DNA of 64,000 bases from Lycocorax pyrrhopterus obiensis (GCA_014706295.1 JACSVZ010000002.1:51486717-51550716); one strand, 5' to 3'; shown: positions 52,239 through 64,000, numbered from the stretch's first letter. The notes: a model not told the origin generated them from the letters alone. Numbers and translations are program-made.

Positions 52239-52761
52239 CTTATTTTGGTTCAGTTATTAATTCCTTCTAGATCAAGTTTGTGGACAGGGTCTTTGGGATT
52301 TATAATAAATTGTCTTCTATTTTTTTTCAGGTCGGCTCACATTTTATTTGCAGTTACCCCAGTGTTTCAGATAGCGGAAGTAGATTAGTATTAAGAAAAA
52401 TAAAACTATTTAAACACTTAGTCTGCCCCCTTATAATTCAATGACTTTTACACCAACAAGAAAGACTGACCTTTACACTGTGTAAAGGGAAACCAGAATC
52501 CCAGTAAACCTCAGTCTAACTGAGGAAGTAGCCTTATAGGACAGCTGGCACTTCCTGAATCCATTAATGTCTAGCTGACAGCATCCTCCTACAGCTCAAT
52601 GTTCAAAGCTGTTACTCATTTTAACAGTTTAAGAATTTGGGATGATCCAAGTTTTAAACCTTATCCTGATTCCCAATGTGTTACAGACATTTAAGGAGAG
52701 ACAATTTTTTTTAAGACATCACCATTCACTTTCTCCTGGCGAAGAATTGTGCTTTTCTTCG

Positions 52762-53391
52762 TGTCTTGGGGTGACTCTATCATGTGTATCCCCTATCACG
52801 CTCTATGCCCAAAAAGTAATATTGTGCCTTTTCTGTGCCTTTAAACTGAGCTTGAGGAAAAAAAACCAAACGAACTTTCCAAGGCAGCTTCTCAAGGACA
52901 CAGAGATTACACTCTCTGCGTTCTCGGGCTGCGGGTAGCGGAGAGGGAGCACCCTGCTCGCTTTCCTTCAGCCAGCTGGTTTTTTTTACCTCTTGGCGTG
53001 AGACGGAGAGCTGAACTTTGTTTCCTGGGACTTTGGTTTTTTCCCTTCTTCTCTTCTGAACTGTTTCAACATCAGAACACATTCAGGAGAATTTCCTCCC
53101 CGAGGCCCAGGGGGTGGGCCCCTCACTGACCAGCTCCAAGGAGGAGAGAGACCACACCTACAGAAGGACTCTGACATCTTCCCAGGTTTCTCTCTATAGC
53201 GAGAGATTTTACTTCATTATTTAGCATCATTATCCTTTTCCTGTGTGTTTGTTAAAATGAATAGTTTTTATCTCTTTCACTTTCCTTCGAGGAAAAATTT
53301 CCTTTTTTCCCAAACCCTGTGGGGGGAAGGGTGGTTGTAACCTGGTTTTCTCTCAGGGGATATATTACTAGAATTTGGCCAAACCAGCACA
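52762..53391 (+). mobile_element. Solo LTR of an endogenous retrovirus (about 630 bp)
   Basis: Starts TGTCTTGGGGTGAC and ends CCAGCACA, the TG...CA ends of an LTR. It is flanked by CTTCG (52757-52761) and CTTGG (53392-53396), a 5-bp target-site duplication with one mismatch. It is richer in G, C and CpG than the surrounding DNA, with a GGGGGG-containing U5-like 3' part. The polyadenylation hexamer expected near 53255 is degenerate (AATGAA). I recall very similar LTRs as common in songbird genomes. Internal retroviral sequence is absent, consistent with a solo LTR. Short open frames inside it on both strands are incidental. Confidence 0.8.
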
Positions 53392-55485
53392 CTTGGAAAG
53401 CTGTAACTAAAAGAATTCAGATTTATCTGCTTTGACAGCCAGCAAACAGCAGCTTCCTCTGACAAACTAAAAGCATGTTTGCAGACCTGCATTAACCACT
53501 GATGCAGCTGGCTGCCTTGCATTTTGTTTCTTTGCTAGCCCAGTTCCATAGGGCTTGTCCAAAAGAGAACTTTAATCTGAGATGCAGATGCCTCAGACTA
53601 TTCAACAATGAAAATAAGGTACTTAAGGAGTTTAAATTGGAGGTGATACAAATGGCTTGTTGGTAGTATGACACTGAGTCAGTGTGGCTCACAGGCCAAG
53701 GACCTGAAGCAGAAGGTCACAGTAGGGATGGGGAGGGGACAGGATACAGCTCCTTTACACTGGAGGGGGAGGAATAAGGTGAAAGATTAAATGCTACCAT
53801 AGTATTTTGTCCTCCTGAAGCTGTTAAATTGTGACTTTTGGACGACTCTAAACTCTGCCTTAGTTTAAGGTTTTATGACTTTGCAGAACAGAGAGGCACC
53901 AAAAGAAAAAAAAAAAAACCAAACTAGTGTCCTCCATTGCCCGTTCTTTTAAAGCTCAGCATGTCAACATATAGACTCAATGTATCGATATCTCAAACAA
54001 TCGCCTCCTAAATAAGTAATAATATACATACACCAGCAGAACAACATATGTCAGAGAATCCGACTAAGTTTTGAATAATTTTTGCCATGTCATTGGGGAA
54101 ATAAGATATTTCATATCAAATTAATGATGATCTCATGCTAAAAGCTGCTCTTGGTCTTGCTTCCAGTTGTGTAGCATTAAGAGTTGGCAAGTGATTCACA
54201 CATTGTAGATAAATCACATTCACAACAGTCATTATTGATGTACCTTGCTCATCTCAGCTAAGAATTAAAATCTTGTTAATTGTTTTGATATTTTTCTCCT
54301 TATTATTTGCAACTTGAATTTTTAAGACTAATCTACGCTCAAGCTTGAGTCCCCCTGGATGTAGGTACTGCCCTACTTCCTACTACACGTGGACAGTCAC
54401 TGGAATCAGGTAAACAGAAGTCTTTGCTTATCAGTAAAGCCCCAATGCCCGGTAATGTGTCTCTGCACAACCTTCTACTTCTAAGAGAAAAAAGTTTTAC
54501 TTAAAACATCACCAACCACCCCCCATTTAGGATTCCAAGTGCATCATGCCAGAATTCAGTGATACCAGCTTTCTAAAATCAACTGAAAAGTAGTCAAAAA
54601 CTACTGCTAGTGGCAATCTCTCTGTAGGCATAATTCCTAAATCAAGTATATGTATTTTTCAAACAGAGGAAGGTACAATTTACTGTCAATAAATGGGTCA
54701 GAATCTGGATTTGAGAGAGTCCAAATCAGCTCCTCTGAAAGACGCCAATTTACATTCTGCAGGATACTGAGAAACTGTCAAAAAAAAGCAAGTGAAGTGA
54801 ACCATTTATGTTTTCTTGCACACTGTCAAATATTCGCTGTTTCCCATATCCAATATTAAGGGTAACGTTGAAGTCCCAGTATTAAAAGAAAAAGGGAGAA
54901 GCAGGAAGGACCCTGCTTGCTTTCAGCCTTAAGCAGAAACCAAAGAATAATCACATTTTCAATCTGGGAGCTCAACCCTTACTGACCCCTGGTATATATT
55001 GAAGCCACAGCAATTGCAAGGCTGAAAACTTAGGACAAAACCCTAATAATCTTTGAAATTACTGTAATTATCCACAGTAACACCTGCATGCCTCAGTTTA
55101 CATCAGGTGGCTACAAGTGGGAGCCAGCCCCCTTTGCTTAGGCTTCAAGAAGGACAGTTCCTACTTGGAAGAGATTATGTAAGTGGGCTGACAAGAAAAC
55201 GTGGGGAAAAGACAGTATTATGATCTCCATTTCACAAATGCTGGACAAAGCCAAAAGGAGATCTGAAAAAACCCAACCACCTGTCAGGTATATAGAAAGT
55301 ACATGGATAAGGTGGCTCCAAAATTCAGAGGAGAAGAGACAAAGTGTTGTTTTAAATTTCAGGTTGCAGAAGTCTTTGGCAGTTTGGCTATTCAGGGTAG
55401 AGAAGTGGGACGGGGTGAGAAAATGCTGTATGGTTTTAATTCAAACCAATGTGAAAACAGATGACATTGAAGTTTGTTAATTTAG
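53392..55485. other. Unique non-coding DNA
   Basis: No gene is supported. About 55190-55250 has a weak resemblance to an ancient tRNA-derived SINE (MIR-like words; see findings). Confidence 0.5.
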
Positions 55486-55635
55486 GAGAAATTTCCAAGA
55501 GTAAGAGTCACAAAATTGGATGAGGAAAATATCCCAGGCAGTGTGACCCAGTTCCTAAGATTCAGAACTTCTTCAACAATACACCTTCTTCAGCAAGTAG
55601 AAAATGAATCTGAACTGAGGCATTTGGCCTCACAG
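55486..55635 (+). CDS. Weak candidate coding exon, unidentified
   Basis: A 150-bp stretch bounded by an acceptor-like 'gtttgttaatttag' and the donor CAG|gtgggt is open in phase 0 across exactly 50 codons; the codon just before it is the TAG of the acceptor. The peptide (around LDEENIPGSVTQFLRF, ending ELRHLASQ) looks soluble and non-repetitive but matches no family I know. The polypyrimidine tract is modest and there is no partner exon. In 64 kb of AT-rich DNA such coincidences are expected, so this is a lead only. Confidence 0.15.
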
Positions 55636-55844
55636 GTGGGTCATACTGATCACTACAGTATCACCTTATTGAATAATTACTTTGGGGGCATGGTTTACAT
55701 TAAAAAAAGTTATTGACAAAAAAAAGAAGGTCAGATTAACTTCTTTAGTTGATGATTTAATATCAGTGTGGGAAGTGAGATACTTGGGCTGTACTATATT
55801 TATTAAATAACTTGAGAAATTTTCAGTAACACAGACTGCCACAA

Positions 55845-56150
55845 AATCACAGAATCAACTAGGCTGGAAAAGACCTTTGAGGTCATCAAGTCTAACCTAT
55901 GACCTAACATCACCTTGTCAACTAAAGCCCTATAGCTTGGTAACTAAATTTATTATTGGCAATATTCTTTTTTTTTTTTTTTTACTTGAGCTAGTAAATA
56001 AGCAATGCTTACTTTATGTTAAAAGGACGTCTCTCAAGGGAAAAAAGAATAAACAATTATCAATCCAAGAAAAAAAAAGTGACCTCAGCTGTTCCTCATA
56101 AGCCTTCCCCTCCAGACCCTTCACCATCCTCATGGCCCTCCTCCTGTACT
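55845..56150 (-). mobile_element. CR1 LINE fragment, interrupted
   Basis: The left part ('aaaatcacagaatcaactag', 'gctggaaaagacctttgagg', 'tcatcaagtctaacc') is the reverse-complemented CR1 3' end. The right part ('cagctgttcctcataagcct', 'tccagacccttcaccatcct', 'catggccctcctcctgtact') is a more internal CR1 stretch. Between them (about 55915-56025) the sequence is AT-rich, contains T16 (55968-55983) and does not match CR1. The copy has therefore lost the intervening CR1 and carries replacement or inserted DNA. No coding potential remains. Confidence 0.85.
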
Positions 56151-56759
56151 GCAGATAAACAGCTCAAAGAAATGTATTAAGGAGTCTCAGTTTCACAGCA
56201 ACAACATATGAGGTCGTAAGAAGGGAAAAGGCAAGAGGAATTGTTTCCATGACAGAGGGATGTTACTAGTGGTGCTTTCTTAATGGATCTGTTCAGCACA
56301 TCCAATATAGCAAACTTTGCATATGGTACAGAATTAATTTAGGTTAGCCAGGTCTAAAGAAGCTTATGAAAACCTGCAGTCTTTTACCACACTTAATATT
56401 GCTGCTGTCCTAAATGCACTTAGAATGTAGGTACCCAGTCTCAGAAGGATGTCAATTGAAAGGAACTTTGAAATCCTCCAGCCTCACACAACCATAACCT
56501 CCCTAGAATAAATTACGTTTGCAGGAGGTAACAACACGACAAAGATAAAAAATTGAAATACTAAGAATTCAGATGATTTCTAGAATAGCAGACTAGTGTG
56601 GGGAGGGGGGATGGACACAAAGATATTTGGGCTGCTTGACAAAGCATCAGCTTGCAAGTTTTGTAGCTTGCCTTTTTCCTTTCTTTCTTTAACGTTTTGC
56701 TTTCCTTCTACTCTCATATTGCCACAAGAGCAAAGCAGGGCTAGAGACCTGTTAAGGAA
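56151..56759. other. Non-coding DNA with a possible older CR1 remnant
   Basis: About 56447-56500 ('ttgaaaggaactttgaaatc', 'ctccagcctcacac') is loosely like the reverse complement of a CR1 3' end. It may be a much older copy, but the match is too weak for a separate call. No gene is seen. Confidence 0.4.
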
Positions 56760-56972
56760 ACTTTCCTGTCAGACCATGCCGCCCTGGCAGTCACACTCAC
56801 ACTGCCTATGCTGGGACAAAAGCCCCTGCACAGCGGGTGACTCCACTGAGCTGACGGGTGCCCTGCTGGACTCCCTGCACACACCACTCCCACAGGTCAG
56901 ACAAGGCTTCCTGAACGGCTTGACCACAGGTTTCCCATAGCAGAGTCCCAGACGTTTGGATCCTTCATATAA

Positions 56973-56978
56973 TTTAAT
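56973..56978 (-). promoter_or_regulatory. Polyadenylation signal ATTAAA in LTR-like unit
   Basis: TTTAAT on the plus strand reads ATTAAA on the minus strand, about 75 bp downstream of the TATA box. Confidence 0.5.
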
Positions 56979-57050
56979 CATGGTACGGTAACAAAACAAC
57001 AGCTCGAGCTGGGTGCCTCTGAGGAGGGACCTCGAACAAAGGAAACCCTG

Positions 57051-57060
57051 GGCTTTTATA
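57051..57060 (-). promoter_or_regulatory. TATA box of minus-strand promoter
   Basis: TATAAAAGCC on the minus strand, flanked by GGG and CCC, a strong TATA-box context. Transcription would start about 25-35 bp downstream, near 57020-57030, and run toward lower coordinates. Confidence 0.55.
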
Positions 57061-57262
57061 CCCTCCCAGTCTAAATGCAGGGAAAGTGAGGGTCCTCAGC
57101 TCCTGCCGTGTCTCTGAGTGTCCGGTCACCTGCCTGTGCCACAGGTCCCCAGGCCCTTTGCTATGCATAGGGTCTGCACCACATCACAGCCTCTTGCCTG
57201 GGGCTCCCACCACCCAGAGCTCAATCTGCAGCTGGCCCACCCTGCTACCTGCACTCAAGTAT

Positions 57263-60200
57263 TCCTAAACAGCCCATAAATTTAAAGCATATGGCGTCTT
57301 TGTAAAGAAAGCAGTGGTGAGAAGGGAAGGAAAAATAAGGAACCCCCATACACCCCAAGGTTCAGGAATACTTAGCTCCAAATAAAATAACCAAATGTCA
57401 CTTGTACAGAAACAGGTGGTCTCCCCCTCTTGTCCAGAGTCACTGAAACTGCTGGGGAGACGCAGATTTAAAGGTTCATTGTCTCTGAAGTTTATCACGA
57501 GAAAAAAGGAGCCAGGACCCACACAGAGCTTCTTGACAAAACTGATTCTGTCAACATGAGATTCGTCCTTCACACACAAGAATTCTTTGCATTGCCCCAA
57601 CTCTATTCAACATCAAAATCAAATCATCTCTGGGACCCAGATCTCATTCTGGGACAGTTCTGAATGTTTTTGCCCTATACCAGGTAAAATCATGCACATA
57701 CATGTACATGCACAGACCCTTAACATTTAGTTGCATGCATGTCATTAGGGATACTCACCTGCTCAGAACTAGGGTTTAAATGCTCTGCTACAGCAAGGTT
57801 AGATTACTGAGCATTTTGTGAGATAATTCAATATACAAGCAACATAAAAGAGGGACTTATCTAAACATAACATCAAGCAGTCTAAATATTTGGTTCCGAG
57901 TTCATAAGCTCCTGACAGCAGAGTTATGGTCCTTGTTTGGTGTACTTCTGTAACATTATAAAGGACCATTAACAGTTACAGTGCTATACAAATGATAAAT
58001 GATGACACAGAACACTAACTGCCCATATTTATGCCAACACATTTAGTCAGAACGAACAAGATAGATAACTTAAAAAAAAACCCACTGAATATATGTAATT
58101 ATAATGAGCTATTCACAATCAAAACCATGTCCTTATTAAAATCTGTCATCTAAACCCATATTTATTTTTCCCTCTTAGAAAAATATTTACAGTTCTTGAC
58201 AGTTAATTCCCCATTTATAGATTATGAAGCTGTGTGACCACTCCAAAGCCTGTAGTTAAATACAAGCAGCAGAACTCTCTGTAGAAATATTTGGCAATTC
58301 CAGTGAACACACAAATACAAGGTGGATATGAAAACAAGACCCTTGCCCCCTCCTACCCTTCCCAGTCTGAGATTCAGAAGATGCACAGAAAAGATGAGAG
58401 CATGGTTTAAGCACAAGACAGAAATTCAAAACACTTTTTCCATCATCTGTCAAGGACTTCCTAGACAACTTGCAGCAAATCACTTTATGATAAAATAGAA
58501 ATAACACTATTACCACTGCCTTTTAAAAAATTATTTAATTTACTGAAAATATGAGGCACTCCTTGAACACCATAGAAATACCAATAAATTATACACTGGG
58601 AATTCATTCTACCATTACTCATTTCCATTTTTTTCCTTAATTTCTTAATGCCACCACTACAGGTCTGGTCATGAAAAGTTCGAAGGGACAGAGGCAAGCA
58701 AAAAGGGGAACTGATACAGCAGCGCAGCTGCAAAGTCAACATAGCGGTGGCCTAGCTTGTACAGATGACATTATTGATTTACTAAAATATTACAATTTAG
58801 AATGGAAATAAGAAATCATCTATCATCCTTGCATCATTCAAGACCTCCTCCTTACCCTAAATGGTGGGTTGCTAATTTTAGTTGATTTTTGTAAGGCACC
58901 TGCCCAGAAGGACTCAGCCCAACAATGTCTGGTTTTCAGTGGGATACTCCTTTTTAATCAGTTTTGCGAGCCAGTTTAAATACAGGCACAAGGAAATTAT
59001 TTGACCAAGAGCAGGCTGTAAAGCACTAGGTCTTTGTGAACATGAAGCCAAAACCTCCCTGGCCATGTGTGACACTAACTTTCACCTGTTCCAAAGCCCT
59101 TTTCTGGGTAGCACAGGGAATTACATATTCCTTTGTTCTGTAAAACCTAAGCAGAGTACTATTTTGCATTCTTGACAGTATGCTGAACTGTGGCTTAAGA
59201 ATAAGTGATAATCAAAATGATTGCTGAAAAGTGGGATCACCCCTACTTCTGGACTCTTAGTTCATCATTCTCTGCAATGCTGGGGGAGGGGTTGGATTAG
59301 GAATACTCTGGCCTTCCAGGGTTCAGACACACACCTTCCTCAATTCCCAAAAAGGCCAAAAAAAATCCAGAAATAGCATTTAGTAAGTCAAAAAAGCTCT
59401 TGGTTTAGACCTACTGATAGCACTTATGCAGATGGGGAGATGTCTAATAATTTTTTAATCTACTGCATCATGATAAAGCGTACATAGGAGGATTCCTAGT
59501 CAGGAAAACCCTTGATTCAGCTTTGTTAGATCTTTTTCTTAGAAGGGATGCCCCAAAGCAGACCAAAAGGCATTTACAATCAGATATAGCCTGGTTTTGT
59601 TGAAATTAAAATCAGGATATTTCCTTCTTTAAGACCTAACTTGAAGTGACTACATGAAACCACACCAAAGTGGAGGCATTTATGAACAATTGCTTTCCTG
59701 TCCACAGGGTACTTGCAGACACATCCCTGCTTTTAGACTTGATTTGAGTTGACTTACCAACTGTGTGAGCAGCAAAATCCATCCACATTCTGAGACAGCT
59801 TAGACAGTTTCTTCTGTCTATTCTGAAATCTGCTTATCTGCTTCTTACACGAACAGGACATTTCCAACTTAGCCACTTTTGCCATTTCCTCCAAAATATA
59901 AAAAAAACCCCAAACAAATCTCCCTCCAAAAAGGACTCAGCTACACCAATTTCCTTAAGGTAAATAGCACAGGTGTTAACAATTGCACTAAGATTGTTTC
60001 CTTATGGGCTCCTAAAGAGATACACAGCATTTGGTTCTACTACTGCCTGAAAATACTTGCAACTCCAATTTACATATCTGTGTAATAAAAAATATTCATA
60101 TGCATCTTGATTGGGGCACTTATTCTTACTTTAGCCTATTTGTGATAAGAGTGAATTTATCCATGCTGTTAATTATTCATTTTGTGTCTATATGACTTTG

Positions 60201-63200
60201 TGGAGATATATGTCTCATGTAGAAAACCTAATATTAACTTTACACAAACCTTAATTACAGCCTGAAGATAAACATTACTTATTTTCATTTTTCAAACATT
60301 CTCTAGCTACAGTTCATCATATTTAAAGCCCCACTATTAACAAAACTGATCTAAAAGTACATTGGAAAAGGGATTATATTTCATTAAGAAAATAAAAATG
60401 CACATTTATAGTAGAATACATTATAAAGAGCAACCCAATTGCATCTAAATAACTCCCGTCATACCTATGCTCATGTTTGACTTTCCTGGGCAGGGTTCAA
60501 AATATTCTTATCACGCTGGCAGAGTGACTGACTGATCATTTTTATATCTTATATCTTCTTTGGCAGTATACTTCTTATAATTCAAAATCCAGAAATGAAT
60601 CTTTGACAGTTCTTCCACATCTACTGCTTAATATTCAGCACTGATGCAAACAAATGCAGTGGTAGTTTAGAGGTAACTTATGCTTTATGGCTGGTTTTGT
60701 TGCATTCAAAACACTGCCCTTGTTGGGTTTTTTTTTTCTCCCTGCTAAATAAGTACTCTGATTACAGGACTAAAAACGGCCACTGTGAATTGATTTTGGG
60801 TTCCACACCAAACTAAACCCCTACAAGCACAAGCTACTTCATTAACAAAAAGGTAAATAAAAAAAAATTTAAAAAATTAAAAAAATAAAAAAGAGGCAGG
60901 GGAAAGTTATGCAGAAACCCTTGGGAAAAAAATTCTCAGCTACTGGTCTTACCAGGAACAACTGAAATAAGTAAATCTTTCCATGCTACTTCATTCATCA
61001 AACATATGAGTTCTTCTTTTTGAAGGCTTAGCTAGTTCCAAGACTAATTCATTTTCTTTATTTAATGCTCATGCTCAAAGACTGCGGAGACTTTGATAAC
61101 TGAAAATAGGCTGATATGTATATACATATTTATTTAAAACATTTGAAAGGGTACATGGAATATCAAGAGCCATGGCGTGATAAAAAGCTTCAGTGTTTTC
61201 TCTTGAGGACTCTTGAGCACCAGTTTGCTCAAAGCACCCCCTTCTGGTAGAAATCCATAAATTTGGTGCAGATTTCCGAAAGTAAAAATTTGCACTTTGC
61301 TTATATATGTAGAATGAGTATAATTCTCTTTGGCAGGCTCAGCTTCCTATAAATTCTGAAAATTATGTGGAAAATGTAAATGTGATCATATGTGCATCTA
61401 GAATTATCAGATGGATTTCAAATGTTTTTTTATCTTTTTCTAATACTATCTTTCACAAACATAAATCTAGCAAAAAAAGCCATAAAAGATTATATATCAT
61501 AGGAACTGTTGCTACTCATATTTTTAAAAAAATTAGACTTTTTTCTGGGAAACCTCACTCACTGAAATAAGATTATTTTGCTTGCATTTAGAACTAATTT
61601 TTCATTGAAATCTAGATTGTTGGCATCTTCCTAAAGCATTTTTTCTGCAAAAATAGAAGCGGTATTTTTCCTCATTTATCCTAAAGTTGAAAATATTATG
61701 CAGTCTCTACACTAGTGATGAATATGATTAGGTTATAATGAGCATTCATACTACCAAATTTCCAATACTTAAAAAAGAATCTTTACTTTGATTTTGACCT
61801 ACAGCTTTTACTGTAATTTTAAATAATTGCCAAAGCTCTTACTTTTTTTTTCCCCTAATGGAAACCTTTTTTCTGTTTTTCAAAAACCCAGCCACTTACA
61901 GTGCAAGGGCTATTTGCACTCCCTGTAACTATTTTCATGTGCATGTGGTCTGTAGCATTCAACTTGCAGAAGAAAGATGAGAAAACAGAAGATTCTAGCT
62001 CAGCTTCTAGTGAATTCTCCAAAATTAGAAAAGCATCCAATGGATATTTCTTTCTTGGGTCTCTTGACAGAAGCTTTGAACAACAGTGAAAAAAAAAAAA
62101 ACCCCACACAAACCACAGCTGTTACCTGCAGTGCCAATCAGCAAAAAAAGGCAGAGAAGTGGGGCTGGGTGACAGCCAGGCAGAGCTCAGAAAATAGAAA
62201 AAAGAAACTACTTCTCTTGAGGAATTGTGCATGATTATTCCAGGACTATCATTTTTCTCTGAACTGCTACATTAAAAAAACCCAAAATGAGCCTGAGGTG
62301 TGGCCAAAACTTCAGCCAGTGTTGTTTTAGTCCACCAGTTCAAACAGACTTGCTGAGATGAGATTACTTGAGTGAAGATTTAGGTAAAATGTGATACCAC
62401 CACTTCCTGCATAAGGAGCAAGCTGTCTTCTGTGGGCAAACATTGCATTTTGGGGACAGTATCAAAAGGTTATTGGGTTTTTTGACTCAAAATATTTGAA
62501 TCCCCCATCAGAATTTCTCCGAAAAGCACTCTTCAAAGCTCTTTTCCTGAAATCACAAGTATCAGTCATAAATGTTTCCTTAAAATACTTCATGAAAATA
62601 AAACCCCTGACTTTTTTCATGGAAAGTCTCTCCAACAAAAATATGTGAAGCCTTTGATTCCATTAATTTAAATTAAAAACAAAGTTGATTTTAGCTTCTT
62701 CTGGTAAATTAGATTCCTGAAATCAAGCTGAAATAGTGTAAATGCTTTTGAAAATCATAACCAGCAAATATTTGGAAGTAAAATAATTAGAAAACCATTC
62801 AAAAACACAAACCACAAAAGAACAATATTTTATTCTGAACAACTCTCTCCATTTCAAAACCACCGTCTATCCAAAGTTCTACTTGTAAACAAGATTTCGT
62901 ATATACAGTTTCTGATTAAAGATGAGCATTATCAGAATAAAAAATGTCACATATATTTACATAGAAGGTTACCATGCCAGCAATCTTCATATGCCATGCA
63001 TGTCACATACAAGCCTCAAATTAAGCTTACGAGTAGCAGCATCTGACAATGACAATGCATGTTTTTTCTATCTGCATGTTCTCTTTCTATATGAGGAAAT
63101 GGAATCCCACTGTGCTGGTAGAGAGACCATTTCAGTTCATTCCTTGCCATAAGGATATGCCAGTAATGTAATAAGACTGACAAAAGTGTCTATAAAAAAA

Positions 63201-64000
63201 ATTCTTTATGAAAGAGGGAACTGAAATTATCCTGTCCATAAAGCTGTAGGTGTTAATCCCCTGTAGGGATCTCAAACAGGAAGGACTTAACAACAATATG
63301 GTTTATAATTCAAAAACATTTTGACAAGCATTATATCTTTGAAGAGGATAAGCTAAGGTGGATTTTACAATCTGTGTTGTTTCCATTGCACATTAGCAAA
63401 GAGGGAATCACAGCCTGGTCCCTAGGTTGTTCCCTGAGATGTCAGATTACAGTGCTGCAGTGGTGAAAATCACAGCTGGCAGAGAACCAGCCTGTTCAAT
63501 TTGGTACCTGCACCTATGTGTTCATCCCTAGAGCACTGGCACAGCTCTGCAAAGAGATCACTGAAGCCAGGTGCTGTAGAGCATCAGGGTTATGACAGTG
63601 TATGCTTTCTAGAAGGAACCTGTTTCAGCAGTCCTGCATTTCAGCATGTGCCTGCAACTGCCTTTCCTGGACATGGACAGCCGGGTATTGCAGTACCTAA
63701 GGACCCATTCAGGGAATGCTTGAAGGCCAAAGTAATCAAAGTTCAGAGCAGGGAATAAAGTATTTGAGAGACTCTTTAATCTGCTGTCAACCTCGGAAAA
63801 TTATTATGGAGCTTGTGGGTTATTTCTGAGAATGTGGGAAGGAGACACCTCCATTCTGGAGCCTTCTGAGGCTAGGGGCAAACTGTTCTTGATTTCAGCA
63901 AGTTTTGGATGAGACACATCGTTTCCCTGTGCTGCTGATATATTCACCAACTACTGATATTTTCTTGTGCGTCTCTGAACTGGCAGACACAGGAAAATGC
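57263..64000. other. Unique AT-rich non-coding DNA
   Basis: No gene, RNA gene or large repeat is recognised. Frames at 57265-57600 (minus, 111 codons) and 63501-63758 (plus, 85 codons) lack family features. An A-rich tract lies at 60854-60892. About 63390-63760 is somewhat GC-richer and ends near an AATAAA (63754-63759), but no transcript can be argued from that alone. Confidence 0.5.
60854..60892. repeat. A-rich low-complexity tract
   Basis: A-runs interrupted by TTT or T. Confidence 0.85.

Larger units (their letters stand above)
50541..52761. other. Unique AT-rich non-coding DNA
   Basis: No gene is supported. Contains an A16 run (51650-51665) and a 19-bp tandem duplication (52207-52238). 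Confidence 0.55.
56760..57262 (-). mobile_element. GC-rich LTR-like promoter unit
   Basis: This block is sharply richer in G+C and CpG than its flanks. On the minus strand it has a perfect TATA box (TATAAAAGCC, 57051-57060) in GGGTATAAAAGCCC. A polyadenylation signal ATTAAA (56973-56978) lies about 75 bp downstream, followed by a further 200 bp of GC-rich sequence. A TATA box closely followed by a poly(A) signal is the U3-R-U5 order of a retroviral LTR. I recall similar songbird LTRs, but neither the TG/CA ends nor a target-site duplication could be fixed, so the limits are approximate. The alternative is a host promoter; the close poly(A) signal argues against it. Confidence 0.6.

Noticed and set aside
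52642..53082. Open frames on both strands across 52.6-53.2 kb
   Set aside because: They lie within or across the edge of the solo LTR, which is non-coding.
57265..57600. 111-codon minus-strand frame next to the LTR-like promoter
   Set aside because: Although it lies near a promoter-like block, it is upstream of the minus-strand TATA box, so it would not be transcribed from it. No domain is seen.
58672..58690. tRNA B-box-like 'aaagttcgaagggac'
   Set aside because: No matching A box or cloverleaf can be folded around it.
59280..59330. CR1-like 'ggggttggattaggaatac'
   Set aside because: Only the first dozen bases resemble CR1; the terminal 8-bp repeats and neighbouring words are missing.

Overview
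This window looks like non-coding nuclear DNA from a bird, probably a songbird (passerine). The bird assignment rests on four clear CR1 LINE 3' fragments. These carry the characteristic 8-bp ATTCTGTG/ATCACAGA-type ends next to 'gggttgg...ggtccctt'-like sequence, which is the dominant repeat signature of avian genomes. The songbird assignment rests on retroviral LTR sequences that I recall as songbird-like; I could not check this against a repeat library.

I find no convincing protein-coding gene, tRNA, rRNA, CRISPR array or prokaryotic feature. The DNA is AT-rich throughout. Open frames are short (none above about 130 codons), randomly spread over both strands, and often run through repeats or microsatellites. 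The most economical reading is a gene desert or part of a very large intron. Two short stretches have an open frame flanked by good splice signals (46053-46156 minus, 55486-55635 plus). They are listed as weak exon candidates that I cannot name.

Layout: 1-1944 unique AT-rich DNA; about 1945-2226 a solo LTR (plus); 2227-5819 unique DNA with a (CT)8 tract and a small GC-richer island; about 5822-5990 an ancient LINE/SINE-like relic; 5991-16109 unique DNA with microsatellites; 16110-16395 CR1 (minus); 16396-22449 unique DNA holding a perfect hairpin, a 20-bp exact repeat pair and an enhancer-like block; 22450-22702 CR1 (plus) carrying an unusual perfect palindrome; 22703-29372 unique DNA; 29373-29558 and 30988-31176 two diverged direct copies of an unrecognised repeat; 31177-46052 unique DNA with several enhancer-like blocks; 47183-47350 CR1 (minus); 50060-50540 the best enhancer-like block; 52762-53391 a solo LTR (plus) with a near-perfect 5-bp target-site duplication; 55845-56150 a split CR1 (minus); about 56760-57262 a GC-rich, LTR-like promoter unit on the minus strand; the rest to 64000 is unique AT-rich DNA.

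There are no genes here that work together. Any function is more likely regulatory: candidate conserved non-coding elements, plus promoter-bearing LTRs that could have been co-opted. I found no evidence of an undescribed biological system. The most worthwhile follow-ups are the two homologous copies near 29.4 and 31.0 kb, the 50.1-50.5 kb block, the minus-strand promoter near 57.0 kb, and the two exon candidates.
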